DNA from: Gemmatimonadetes bacterium SCN 70-22 | Lineage (GTDB): Bacteria; Gemmatimonadota; Gemmatimonadetes; Gemmatimonadales; Gemmatimonadaceae | DNA length: 58,060 bases | NCBI GenBank assembly: GCA_001724275.1 | Contig: MEDZ01000033.1 | Span: forward strand, 1-58,060 | Reading direction: 5' to 3' | In this document: piece after piece, positions 42,773-54,986 of the stretch | Layout of the letters: each line of letters begins with the position of its first letter | How positions within the stretch are numbered: the stretch's first letter is position 1 | Notes under the pieces: generated by a model | Told to the model about the DNA's origin: nothing | The model's database searches: none | The model's input: only the letters and a program-made list of their open reading frames with translations | Made by a program: the position numbers and the translations under genes

Positions 42773-43850
42773 CGTCGCGGTAGAGCCGGAAGACGTTCCC
42801 GCCCATCACGCGCTCCACGTCGCGGGTGGAGAGTCCGCGTTTCACCAGTCCGTCCCACACCACTTCCATGCGGCGCGGGCCGTTGAGTTCGTCGATGAAG
42901 TAGGGGAGCTCGCTGTCTTGCACCTGGGCGCCCTCCTCCTTCTTCAACTCGGCGACGTACTCCGGCGAGAGGGTGATAACGCGGTGGTCGCGATCGCTCC
43001 CGATGCACACGTGCTCCGCGCCGGCCACCTTGATGGCGTGCACGATGTGGTCGAAGTAGACCGGGAGCGCATCCTTGCCTCGCTTGCTGGTCAGGAATGG
43101 GCGCATCTGGCAGATCCCCACCACGCCGCCGCGATCGGCCAGCGCCCGCAGGACGTCGTCGGTCGTGTTGCGCCGGTTCTCGTGCACCGCCATGCAGGCG
43201 GTGTGCGAGATGATCACCGGCGCCCGGGATGCCGCAATGGCCTCGCGCATCGTCTGCATGTTGGCATGCGAGAGGTCGACGAGCATCCGCCGCTCGTTCA
43301 TCCGCCGGATCAATTCGTGGCCGAAGGGAGTCATCCCCCCCTCCTCCCAGCAGCCGACCCCGACGTGGTTCCGGGTGTTGTAGGTGAGCTGGCACGATCG
43401 CACCCCGAGGCGGTGGAACATGTCGACGCGGTCCAGCGAGGTCCCGAACTGCACCGTGTTCTGGAAGAGGTAGAAGACGGCGAGCTTCCCCGCCCGGCGA
43501 GCGCGATCGATGTCGGCGGCGGTGGTGGCCTTGACGTAGAGGTCGGGGCGCGAGGCGAGGTAGCGATCGTGCGCCAGGAGCGAGTCCACCGCCAGGGCCA
43601 GCGCCTCGTCTCCCTCCGGCTTGGGGTCGCAGAGGGTGATGGTGATGGCATCCATCCCGCTCGCCAGCATCGACCGCACGACGTCGTCGGTGTATTCCAT
43701 CCGCAGTTCGCCCATCGCGTCGATCACCAGCGTGTCGCGCAGCTGCCGCGGCGTCGTTGCGGCTCGCGGGAGCGGGGAGGTGCGCTGCGCGTGCAGCGAT
43801 GACGCGGCCGCTGAGGCGGCGAGCGAGAGCAGGAAGTGGCGGCGATACAT
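42762..43850 (-). CDS. Secreted M19 membrane-dipeptidase-like protein with altered metal site
   Basis: 362 aa. The N-terminus MYRRHFLLSLAASAAASSLH is a signal peptide with a Tat-like twin Arg (YRRHFLL). The TIM-barrel of renal dipeptidase is recognisable: SQLTYNTRNHVGVGCWEEGG, then LVDLSHANMQTMREAI and APVIISHTACMAVHENRR hold two His ligands. But the family HxD motif (DGHNDL) reads DAMGEL, and the bridging Glu of VEGG reads FQNT, so three metal ligands appear substituted. It may be catalytically different or use one metal. Its leader is GAGAAGAC array D. Confidence 0.82.
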   Translation of the reverse strand: MYRRHFLLSLAASAAASSLHAQRTSPLPRAATTPRQLRDTLVIDAMGELRMEYTDDVVRSMLASGMDAITITLCDPKPEGDEALALAVDSLLAHDRYLASRPDLYVKATTAADIDRARRAGKLAVFYLFQNTVQFGTSLDRVDMFHRLGVRSCQLTYNTRNHVGVGCWEEGGMTPFGHELIRRMNERRMLVDLSHANMQTMREAIAASRAPVIISHTACMAVHENRRNTTDDVLRALADRGGVVGICQMRPFLTSKRGKDALPVYFDHIVHAIKVAGAEHVCIGSDRDHRVITLSPEYVAELKKEEGAQVQDSELPYFIDELNGPRRMEVVWDGLVKRGLSTRDVERVMGGNVFRLYRDVMG

Positions 43851-43857
43851 GGGAGTC

Positions 43858-43921
43858 GAGAAGACGAGAAGACGAGAAGACGAGAAGACGAGAAGACGAG
43901 AAGACGGGAAGACGAGAGGAC
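43858..43921. repeat. GAGAAGAC array D (8 units)
   Basis: Six perfect GAGAAGAC units (43858-43905), then GGGAAGAC and GAGAGGAC. It starts 7 bp upstream of the M19 start codon, so on that gene's mRNA the leader reads as pyrimidine-rich GTCTTCTC repeats. It is the longest array in the window. Confidence 0.92.
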
Positions 43922-44173
43922 GGCAGGTGGAGACGACGGGAAGGTGCCGGCATGAGCGTGACTTGGCTAGCGTCTGACGGGGGAGAGGGGCGCCGCCCGA
44001 GTCTTCCCGCGGGCGGTGCGGCAGCGATCCCGGCCCCGCGTCGCGCCGGCGCGCCCCGGAGCCGTCGCGTCGTGCCGCTCCCGGTGGCGCGCGCCGCTCA
44101 ACGCTTGCGCTCCCCCGAGCGTCCAGCAGGTAGACGTTCCCTGTTCCGCTCCCCAGAATAGGGAAGGCACCTC
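43922..44173. other. Spacer between two inverted GAGAAGAC arrays
   Basis: About 250 bp with no supported gene, enclosed by array D in one orientation and array E in the other, so the arrays form inverted flanks between divergent genes. No promoter stands out. Confidence 0.4.
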
Positions 44174-44205
44174 GTCTTCCCGTCTTCCCGTCTTCTCGTC
44201 CTCTC
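44174..44205. repeat. GAGAAGAC array E (4 units)
   Basis: Plus strand: GTCTTCCC, GTCTTCCC, GTCTTCTC, GTCCTCTC. Directly followed by GAGGAAC and the ATG of the omega-aminotransferase at 44213; GAGGA is the ribosome binding site. Confidence 0.88.
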
Positions 44206-44212
44206 GAGGAAC

Positions 44213-45535
44213 ATGTCCGCTCCCGCCTCCCTCTCGCTCGAGCCGTTGTGGATGCCCTTCACCGCCAACAAGGCGTTCAAGAAGGCCCCCCGCCTCCTGG
44301 CCTCGGCCAAGGGGATGTACTACCAGGACGTCGATGGCAACCAGATCCTCGACGGCACCGCCGGCCTCTGGTGCGTCAACGCCGGGCATGCGCGCGAGAA
44401 GATCGTCGACGCCATCGCCCGCAGCGCCTCGACGCTCGATTACGCACCGGGGTTCAACCTGGGACATCCCTACCAGTTCCAGCTGGCATCGCGGCTGGCG
44501 GCGATCACCCCGGGGGACCTCGACCACGTCTTCTTCACCAACTCCGGGTCCGAGGCCGTCGATTCGGCGCTCAAGATCGCCATTGCCTATCACCAGTCGC
44601 GCGGTGATACGCGCCGCACGCGGCTGGTGGGGCGGCAGCGCGGCTATCACGGCGTCGGCTTCGGGGGGATGTCGGTCGGGGGGATCCCGGCGAACCGCCA
44701 GGCGTACCTCCACCACCTCCTGCCTAACGTCGATCACCTCCCGCATACCCACGGGATCGCCGAGAACTTCTTCAGCAAGGGACAGCCGGCGCACGGCGCC
44801 GACCTGGCCGACGCGCTCGAGGGGCTCGCCGCGCAGCACGGGGGGGAGACGATCGCCGCGGTGATCGTCGAGCCGGTGGCCGGCTCCACCGGGGTCCTCG
44901 TCCCCCCGGTCGGCTACCTCGAGCGCTTGCGTGCCATCTGCGACAAGCACGGGATCCTCCTCATCTTCGACGAGGTCATCACCGGCTTCGGGCGGTTAGG
45001 GGCACCGTTTGCCGCCGACTACTTCGGCGTCGTCCCCGACATGATGACCGTGGCCAAGGGGATCACCAACGGGAACGTCCCCATGGGGGCGGTCTTCGTG
45101 CGCCACGGCATCTACGACACGGTGGTGAACGCATCGCCCAGCGGGATCGAGTTCTTCCACGGGTACACGTACTCGGGGCACCCGCTGGCCTGCGCCGCGG
45201 GGCTGGCGACGCTCGACGTGTACGAGGAGGAGGGGCTCTTCCAGCGGGCCGCCGGGCTCGCGCACTACTGGCAGGAGGCGATCCACTCGCTGCGCGGGCG
45301 CCGGCACGTGATCGACGTCCGCAACCTGGGACTCGTGGCCGGGATCGAGCTCGAATCACGCCCCGGCGCGGTCGGGGCGAGAGCCATGGCGTGCCACGTC
45401 GACTGCTTCCGCCACGGTCTCCTCGTTCGCACCACCGCCGACATCATCGCCCTCTCGCCGCCGCTCATCATCGAGAAGCAGCACATCGACGAACTGGTGG
45501 ACAAGCTGGGGAGCGCGCTCGATCGGCTGGAGTAG
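44213..45535 (+). CDS. Class III PLP aminotransferase, beta-alanine:pyruvate type
   Basis: 440 aa. LWMPFTANKAFKKAPRLLAS and GTAGLWCVNAGHAREKIVDA are typical of omega-amino acid:pyruvate transaminases. HVFFTNSGSEAVDSALKIAI binds the PLP phosphate, the PLP Asp is in ILLIFDEVITGFGRLGAPFA, and the Schiff-base Lys is in MMTVAKGITNGNVPMGAVFV. The likely reaction is beta-alanine (or a related omega-amine) plus pyruvate to malonate semialdehyde plus alanine. MmsA, which can oxidise the product to acetyl-CoA, is encoded 1.5 kb downstream on the other strand. The ribosome binding site is GAGGA. Confidence 0.9.
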   Translation: MSAPASLSLEPLWMPFTANKAFKKAPRLLASAKGMYYQDVDGNQILDGTAGLWCVNAGHAREKIVDAIARSASTLDYAPGFNLGHPYQFQLASRLAAITPGDLDHVFFTNSGSEAVDSALKIAIAYHQSRGDTRRTRLVGRQRGYHGVGFGGMSVGGIPANRQAYLHHLLPNVDHLPHTHGIAENFFSKGQPAHGADLADALEGLAAQHGGETIAAVIVEPVAGSTGVLVPPVGYLERLRAICDKHGILLIFDEVITGFGRLGAPFAADYFGVVPDMMTVAKGITNGNVPMGAVFVRHGIYDTVVNASPSGIEFFHGYTYSGHPLACAAGLATLDVYEEEGLFQRAAGLAHYWQEAIHSLRGRRHVIDVRNLGLVAGIELESRPGAVGARAMACHVDCFRHGLLVRTTADIIALSPPLIIEKQHIDELVDKLGSALDRLE

Positions 45536-45590
45536 CGCCGCCGCGCGCGGGCGCCGCCGGGGATGTGGCCCGCGCGGTCTGGCGGGGGCG

Positions 45591-45620
45591 ATCGCCGGGG
45601 ACGAAGTTCCCCGGCGATTT
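45591..45620 (+). terminator. Terminator of the omega-aminotransferase gene
   Basis: ATCGCCGGGGA (45591-45601) and its exact complement (45608-45618) form an 11-bp stem with a 6-nt loop, ending in TTT, 56 nt after the stop. Confidence 0.6.
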
Positions 45621-45649
45621 CGCATCCTCCCCAGACCTTGCCCGGACGC

Positions 45650-46936
45650 ATGCTGACCTTCACGCAGAACCCTCGGCGCGCTCGCCGTGTCGTCCGTTCC
45701 CACGCCCGTACCGGCGCGCTCGCCTGCGCCCTGGCGTCCGTCGTCGCGGCGAGCCTCCCAGACGTACTCGCCGCCCAAGGCAAGCCGCGCGAGCACGAGC
45801 TCCACCTTCCCATCGGCGGGATACCGGGGCCGCTGAACGCGATCACCGACGTGAAGGGGGTGGAGGTGGGGCACGCCACCATCATCAGCGGGAGCGGCAA
45901 GCTGGTGGTGGGAAAGGGCCCCGTCCGCACCGGGGTGACGGTCGTGCATCCGCGCGGCAGGGCGAACCACGACCCGGTCTTCGCCGCCTGGTTCACGCTC
46001 AACGGGAACGGGGAGATGACGGGGACCACGTGGGTCCAGGAGAGCGGTTACCTGGAGGGGCCGGTCGCCATCACCAACACCCACAGCGTGGGGGTCGTGC
46101 GCGATGCGATCATCAAGTGGGAGGTGGGTCAGAAGAACGTGTTGCAGCCGTGGTGGCTCCCGGTGGTCGCCGAGACGTATGACGGCGCGTTGAACGACAT
46201 CAATGGCTTCCATGTGAAGGAGGAGCACGTGATCGCGGCCCTCGACGGCGCCACCGGCGGGCTGCCGCGTGAGGGCGTCGTGGGAGGGGGGACGGGGATG
46301 GTGTGCCACGGCTTCAAGGGAGGGATCGGGACGGCGTCGCGCGTCCTCCCGGCGTCGCAGGGCGGGTACACCGTCGGCGTCCTGGTCCAGTGCAACTACG
46401 GGGCACGCCGCGACCTCCGCATCGCCGGCGTTCCGGTGGGCGAGGAGATTCCCGACCTCACGCCGTGCCTGGCCGTCAGCAGCATCGCGCCGGCCGACGC
46501 GGCGCGCGGGGCGCGTCGCTGCTCCGACGCTCCCGGCCCGGAGGACGAGGACCGCCCCGAGCAGGGGTCGATCATCGTGGTGGTGGCCACCGATGCCCCC
46601 CTCCTTCCGCACCAGCTCAAGCGCGTCGCCACGCGGGTCTCGCTGGGAATCGGGCGGCAGGGCGGATTCGGCGGCAACGGGTCGGGCGACATCTTCATCG
46701 CCTTCTCGACCGCCAACCCGGGAAGCTGGTCGTCGGACAGCGCGACGACGGTGACGATGCTGACGAACGACCGCATCTCCCCGCTCTTCACCGCGACCGC
46801 GCAGGCGACCGAGGCGGCCATCACCAACGCCCTCCTCGCCGCCGAGACCACGACGGGGGCGAACGACCTGCGCGTCTACGCGATGCCGGTGGACCGGATG
46901 CTGCAGGCGATGCGGAAGTACGGGAGGGCGAAGTAG
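45650..46936 (+). CDS. P1-family (DmpA) aminopeptidase, secreted
   Basis: 428 aa. A signal region (ACALASVVAASLPDVLAAQG) precedes the DmpA fold: GPLNAITDVKGVEVGHATII, GPVRTGVTVVHPRGRANHDP, then VAITNTHSVGVVRDA. The self-cleavage/catalytic site is GGFGGNGSGDIFIAFSTANP; Ser in NGSGD becomes the N-terminal nucleophile after autoproteolysis. The family cleaves N-terminal residues, including beta- and D-amino acids, from peptides and amides. That fits a neighbourhood handling beta-alanine, though this is inference. Start ATG 45650. Confidence 0.9.
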   Translation: MLTFTQNPRRARRVVRSHARTGALACALASVVAASLPDVLAAQGKPREHELHLPIGGIPGPLNAITDVKGVEVGHATIISGSGKLVVGKGPVRTGVTVVHPRGRANHDPVFAAWFTLNGNGEMTGTTWVQESGYLEGPVAITNTHSVGVVRDAIIKWEVGQKNVLQPWWLPVVAETYDGALNDINGFHVKEEHVIAALDGATGGLPREGVVGGGTGMVCHGFKGGIGTASRVLPASQGGYTVGVLVQCNYGARRDLRIAGVPVGEEIPDLTPCLAVSSIAPADAARGARRCSDAPGPEDEDRPEQGSIIVVVATDAPLLPHQLKRVATRVSLGIGRQGGFGGNGSGDIFIAFSTANPGSWSSDSATTVTMLTNDRISPLFTATAQATEAAITNALLAAETTTGANDLRVYAMPVDRMLQAMRKYGRAK

Positions 46937-46973
46937 GGGAAGGGAATCGGGAAGAGGGAGCGCCCGCCCGCTC

Positions 46974-47018
46974 GTCTTCTCGTCTTCTCGTCTTCTCGTC
47001 TTCTCGTCTTCTCGTCTT

Positions 47019-47021
<3 letters not shown>
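46974..47021. repeat. GAGAAGAC array F (5 perfect units plus partial)
   Basis: Five perfect GTCTTCTC units (46974-47013) and a sixth, partial unit that runs into the stop codon of mmsA (47021-47019). It lies between two convergent genes. Confidence 0.92.
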
Positions 47022-48598
<1,577 letters not shown>

Positions 48599-48602
<4 letters not shown>

Positions 48603-49759
48603 CCGTGCCGCAGGACCTCGGCGGCGATCGCCATCGCCCGCTGCATCTCCTCCATCGTGCCGATGGAGATGCGGGCGTGCGTCTCGAGGGGGGCGAAGTA
48701 GCGCCCCACGGCCACGCCGCGCGCACGCATCTCGCGCTGGAAGGCCCTGGGGTCGCGCCGGATGTCGGTGAGGAAGAAGTTGGCCTGTGACGGGACGACC
48801 GTGAAGCCGAGCCCCCGCATGGCGTTCATCGCGAACGTCCGTGCCTCGCTGTTGAGGGCGCGCTGGCGCGCGACGTGGTCGGGGAGCTCGAGCGACGAGA
48901 GCGCTGCCGCCGCGGCGAAGGCATTCACCCCGCTGGGGGTGCGCCATGGTTGCAGCCGGCGGATGGTCTCGGGGTGGGCGATGGCGTATCCCGCGCGCAG
49001 CCCGGCCATGCCGTACACCTTCGAGAAGGTGCGGCTCACGATGACGCGCGGGTTCCCTTGCGTGAGCGGGATCGCCGTCCCGTAGGCGGGGTCGCTCACG
49101 TACTCGAAATACGCCTCGTCGACCAGGACATGGCTCTCGGGCGAGCGGGCGCGCACCTGCCCGATGAAGTGGGTCAGGTCGCCGATACCGTGCAGCGTCC
49201 CGGTGGGGTTGTTCGGGTTGCAGATGAACAGGAGCCCGGCTCCGCGGCACCGCTCGTACATCGCCTGCAGGTCGATGCGCAGGCTCCCGTCGACGGCGAT
49301 CGCCTGGATCGGGACGTTGTTCCGGGCCGCCACGTCGCGCGGCGTCTCGAAGGTGGGGGCGACGGTCAGCAGCGGGCGCGTGGGCGACGTCAGCGCCTGC
49401 GTGGCCAGCGCCAGGATCTCGGTCGATCCGCAGCCGAGGAGCACGGCGTCGGTGCCGACCTTGTGGTGCGCCGCGATGGCCGCCTGGAGCGCCTCCTCGT
49501 GCGCGTCCGGATAGCGCGGCGCCTCGGAGAACATGCGCATGACGGCGTCGAGGGCGTCCGCCGCCGGGCCGTAGGGGTTCTCGTTGGAGTCGAGCTTGAT
49601 GATCGCCTCGCCCCCCGTCAGCTGCTGGCCGCCGTCGCGTGAGCCCTCACGTCCGCGTGACGCGATCCACGCCAGGGCGTGCGCCGATCGCGATGCGACC
49701 ACGGTGCCGGCGCCGGCGGCGCCCACGGAAGCCAGGAAGGTGCGACGGGAGAGGGGCAT
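48599..49759 (-). CDS. HisC-like class I aminotransferase with Tat signal
   Basis: 386 aa. The N-terminus MPLSRRTFLASVGAAGAGTV is a textbook twin-arginine signal (SRRTFLA plus hydrophobic core). The rest is histidinol-phosphate aminotransferase-like: IIKLDSNENPYGPAADALDA, FICNPNNPTGTLHGIGDL, HVLVDEAYFEYVSDPAYG and the PLP Lys in VIVSRTFSKVYGMAGLRAGY. An exported PLP enzyme needs folding with its cofactor before export, which Tat allows. True HisC is cytoplasmic, so the substrate may be another amino acid or phosphonate. It is translationally coupled to mmsA. Confidence 0.88.
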
Positions 49760-50092
49760 GAGGCGGCCGCCCGATGCGTGGTGGGGAAGTCCCGAATGTA
49801 GCCCTGGGCGAGCGGCGCAGCGACGCCGGCCGCATGGGGGAGCCACCGCCGTTCCTTCGCGGGTACAGTCACCGACCCACTCGCCCGCACGCGTTGCGAG
49901 CATGGCGAACAGATACCGAAAGACGCGGGGGCGGAACGTGGGGCGCGGAGGGGGTGGCCCGAACGGGGTGCAGATTCGCAAGTGGCGATGCCGCAAGGTG
50001 TTACGAATTCGCCGGAGAGTTGATTTCACCCCCTCCCGAGGGTACTTTTCCAGTCTCTCCGGAACGCCGTTTTTCCACCGCATCCCGGCCCC
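49760..50092. other. Divergent control region of the HisC-like gene and gyrA
   Basis: 333 bp, no supported gene. It carries the probable gyrA promoter near its right end. I see no clear promoter for the HisC-like gene. Confidence 0.5.
50020..50048 (+). promoter_or_regulatory. Probable sigma-70-type promoter of gyrA
   Basis: TTGATT (50020-50025) and TACTTT (50043-50048) with a 17-bp spacer, in a locally AT-richer stretch. The leader to the ATG at 50093 would be about 40 nt, without a clear Shine-Dalgarno sequence. Confidence 0.55.
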
Positions 50093-52624
<2,532 letters not shown>

Positions 52625-52649
52625 CCGCACCACCCGCCAGGAGGCGGAC

Positions 52650-53864
52650 ATGTCGCAGGCACGGGGAGCCTGGTCCACGCGCGTGGGCCAGGCCGCACGG
52701 TGGATCGCAACGGGGAGCTGGCTGCTGGCGACGGCGGTCGGCTCCCCGCTGCCTGCGCAGCAGGTGGCAACCGTGACCCTCCGAGCGCCGCTCAGCGAGC
52801 ACCCGGAACCGCTCTCGCAGCCCATGGCGCTTCTCGAGCTGCGTGACGGGCGCGTGCTCGTGGCCGACGCGAAGGAGCGCCTCCTCTATCTCTACGACTT
52901 CGACAACGAGACGGCGACCCGGGTCTCGCGCCAGGGGGGCGGGCCGCTGGAATACCAGCTCCCCAGTGGGATCTTCGGCTCGGGTGACTCCATCCTCGTG
53001 ACCGACATCCTGCAACAGCGGGTGTTGGTGCTCGATGCGCAGGGGACGCCCAGGCGCGCCCACCGGCTCGTCCCGGCAGGCGACCTGGCGAGCACGATCA
53101 TGAAGGTCGGTGCGATCGTCGCCATCGATGCCCGAGGGCGCTACTACTCGGAGTCGCGCGGCATGACGCTCGTCCCCGGCAAGATGCCGGTCCTGAGCGA
53201 CACGGTGGCCCTGGTGCGGTGGACGAGCGTGGGGACGCGCGGCGACACCATCGCGACGCGCGTCGAGCCACGCTCGACCCCGAGGATGGGCGGGAATCCG
53301 ACCGATGGCATGCGCGTCGTACTTCCGCTGGTCACCTTCCAGATGCGCGACACGTGGGCGGTCTTTCCCGATGGCCGGGTCGCCGTGGCGCGAGCAGCCG
53401 ATTACCACACCGAGTGGATCGACCCCTCCGGGCGATCGACCCCCGGGCCGCGCGTCCCGTGGACCCCGCTCCCCATCACCGAGGGCGACAAGGCGCGTGC
53501 GCGAAAGGTGACGCGAGAGGCGGCCGAGCAGGGGCTCAAGCTCGGAGCGTCCATGGCCGCCGGAAGTGGGCAAAAGATGCCGAAGATCGCCATGGAGGTG
53601 GAGGAACCGTCCCCCTGGCCCAAGGTGCGACCCCCGTTCGCGGCGGTGCGCGCCGCTCCCGACGGGCGCCTCTGGGTGGCGCGCACCATGGCGGGGTACG
53701 ATGCCGCCATGGAGTACGACATTCTTGCCCCCGGCGGGCGGCTCGAGCGCCGGGTGCGCGCCCCGAAGGACGTCGCGCTCATCGGCTTCGGGAAAGGGGT
53801 GCTCTACGCGGTCAGGAAGGACGAGGACGACCTGCATTACCTCCAACGCTACCGCTATCCCTGA
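52650..53864 (+). CDS. Exported 6-bladed beta-propeller-like protein
   Basis: 404 aa. AGGAGG lies seven bases before ATG 52650. A signal region (RWIATGSWLLATAVGSPLPA, then QQ) points to export. The rest shows blade-like repeats: LLELRDGRVLVADAKERLLY, SGDSILVTDILQQRVLVLDA, AVFPDGRVAVARAADYHTEW and AVRAAPDGRLWVARTMAGYD. Gemmatimonadota and Bacteroidota commonly have such lipid- or surface-associated propellers of unknown role. It is close behind gyrA (26 nt) but functionally unrelated. Confidence 0.75.
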   Translation: MSQARGAWSTRVGQAARWIATGSWLLATAVGSPLPAQQVATVTLRAPLSEHPEPLSQPMALLELRDGRVLVADAKERLLYLYDFDNETATRVSRQGGGPLEYQLPSGIFGSGDSILVTDILQQRVLVLDAQGTPRRAHRLVPAGDLASTIMKVGAIVAIDARGRYYSESRGMTLVPGKMPVLSDTVALVRWTSVGTRGDTIATRVEPRSTPRMGGNPTDGMRVVLPLVTFQMRDTWAVFPDGRVAVARAADYHTEWIDPSGRSTPGPRVPWTPLPITEGDKARARKVTREAAEQGLKLGASMAAGSGQKMPKIAMEVEEPSPWPKVRPPFAAVRAAPDGRLWVARTMAGYDAAMEYDILAPGGRLERRVRAPKDVALIGFGKGVLYAVRKDEDDLHYLQRYRYP

Positions 53865-53999
53865 TCAGGGCGGAACGAAGCGCCGTGCCAAGCGTGGTTC
53901 TTGCAGAGTACATTAGCGAGCGGGGCCGTTCGCGGGTCTGCAGCTGCTCCCGCCCATGGTGTCTCCCGTCCTCCCCGCCCTCCGCCCTCCCCCGCACGC

Positions 54000-54986
54000 G
54001 TGACCCCCACTTCGAGCCGTCACCCCCTCGTCACCCTCGATGACCTCCGCGCCGCCGCCGCGATGCTCCGGGGGGTGGCGGTGCGCACCCCCCTGCTGCC
54101 GTTCGACGCGCTCGCCGGGCAGGCGGGGGCCAACGTCTGGATCAAGCCGGAGATGTTGCAGCGCGGCGGAGCCTTCAAGTTCCGCGGAGCGTACACGTAC
54201 CTGGCACGCCTGGCCCCCCCCGATCGCGCCCGCGGCGTGATTGCCCCTTCGTCAGGGAACCACGCGCAGGCGGTGGCTTACGCCGCCCGGCTTTTCGGCG
54301 TCCCGGCCACGGTGGTCATGCCGATCACGGTGACCGCGGCGAAACGCGCCGGCGCCGAACGCCTGGGGGCCCGCGTGGTACTGGCCGGGACGACGACCAA
54401 GGATCGCATGGATCGGGCGCTCGAGCTGGTGCGCGAGGAGGGAGTCGCCCTCGTCCCGCCGTACGACGACGCGACGATCATCGCGGGGCAGGGGACGGTG
54501 GGGCTGGAGATCGCCGAGGACCTTCCCGGGGCGACGACGGTCCTCGTGCCGGTCGGCGGCGGGGGGCTGAGCGCCGGGGTATCGGCGGCGATCAAGTACC
54601 TTGCCCCTTCTGCACGGGTCGTCGGGGTGGAGCCGGCCGGGGCGCCCAAGCTCACCAGGGCGCGCGAGGCGGGCGAGCCGGTCGTGTTGCCGAAGACGGA
54701 GAGCATCGCCGACGGGCTCCTGGCGGTGCGCATCGGGACCACGACCTTCGCCCATCACCAGGCGTTCGTCGACGACGTGGTCACGGTCGAGGATCGCGAC
54801 ATGGCGGCCGCGGTGCGCCTCCTCCTCGATCGCGCCAAGCTCGTGGCCGAGCCGAGCGGGGCGATCACGGTGGCCGCGCTGCTGGCGGGGACGGTGAAGC
54901 TCGAGCCGGGCGACCGCGCCGTCTGCGTCCTCAGTGGGGGGAACATCGAGTGGGACGGGCTGCGGGAGCTGCTCGGGAATGCCTAA
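54000..54986 (+). CDS. Serine/threonine dehydratase or racemase, fold-type II PLP
   Basis: 328 aa. The PLP Lys is in LQRGGAFKFRGAYTYLARL (about residue 58), with the substrate loop APSSGNHAQAVAYAARLFGV and phosphate-binding loop VLVPVGGGGLSAGVSAAI. No C-terminal ACT regulatory domain is present, so it is of the short catabolic (TdcB-like) or serine racemase type. It would convert Thr or Ser to the 2-oxo acid plus ammonia. I chose GTG 54000; a later GTG (VTLDDLR) is possible. It overlaps the next gene by 8 nt. Confidence 0.88.
   Translation: MTPTSSRHPLVTLDDLRAAAAMLRGVAVRTPLLPFDALAGQAGANVWIKPEMLQRGGAFKFRGAYTYLARLAPPDRARGVIAPSSGNHAQAVAYAARLFGVPATVVMPITVTAAKRAGAERLGARVVLAGTTTKDRMDRALELVREEGVALVPPYDDATIIAGQGTVGLEIAEDLPGATTVLVPVGGGGLSAGVSAAIKYLAPSARVVGVEPAGAPKLTRAREAGEPVVLPKTESIADGLLAVRIGTTTFAHHQAFVDDVVTVEDRDMAAAVRLLLDRAKLVAEPSGAITVAALLAGTVKLEPGDRAVCVLSGGNIEWDGLRELLGNA

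Noticed and set aside
43858-43921. CRISPR array
   Set aside because: The 8-bp units are contiguous with no spacers and no cas genes are present. The same holds for the 13-bp and 15-bp arrays.
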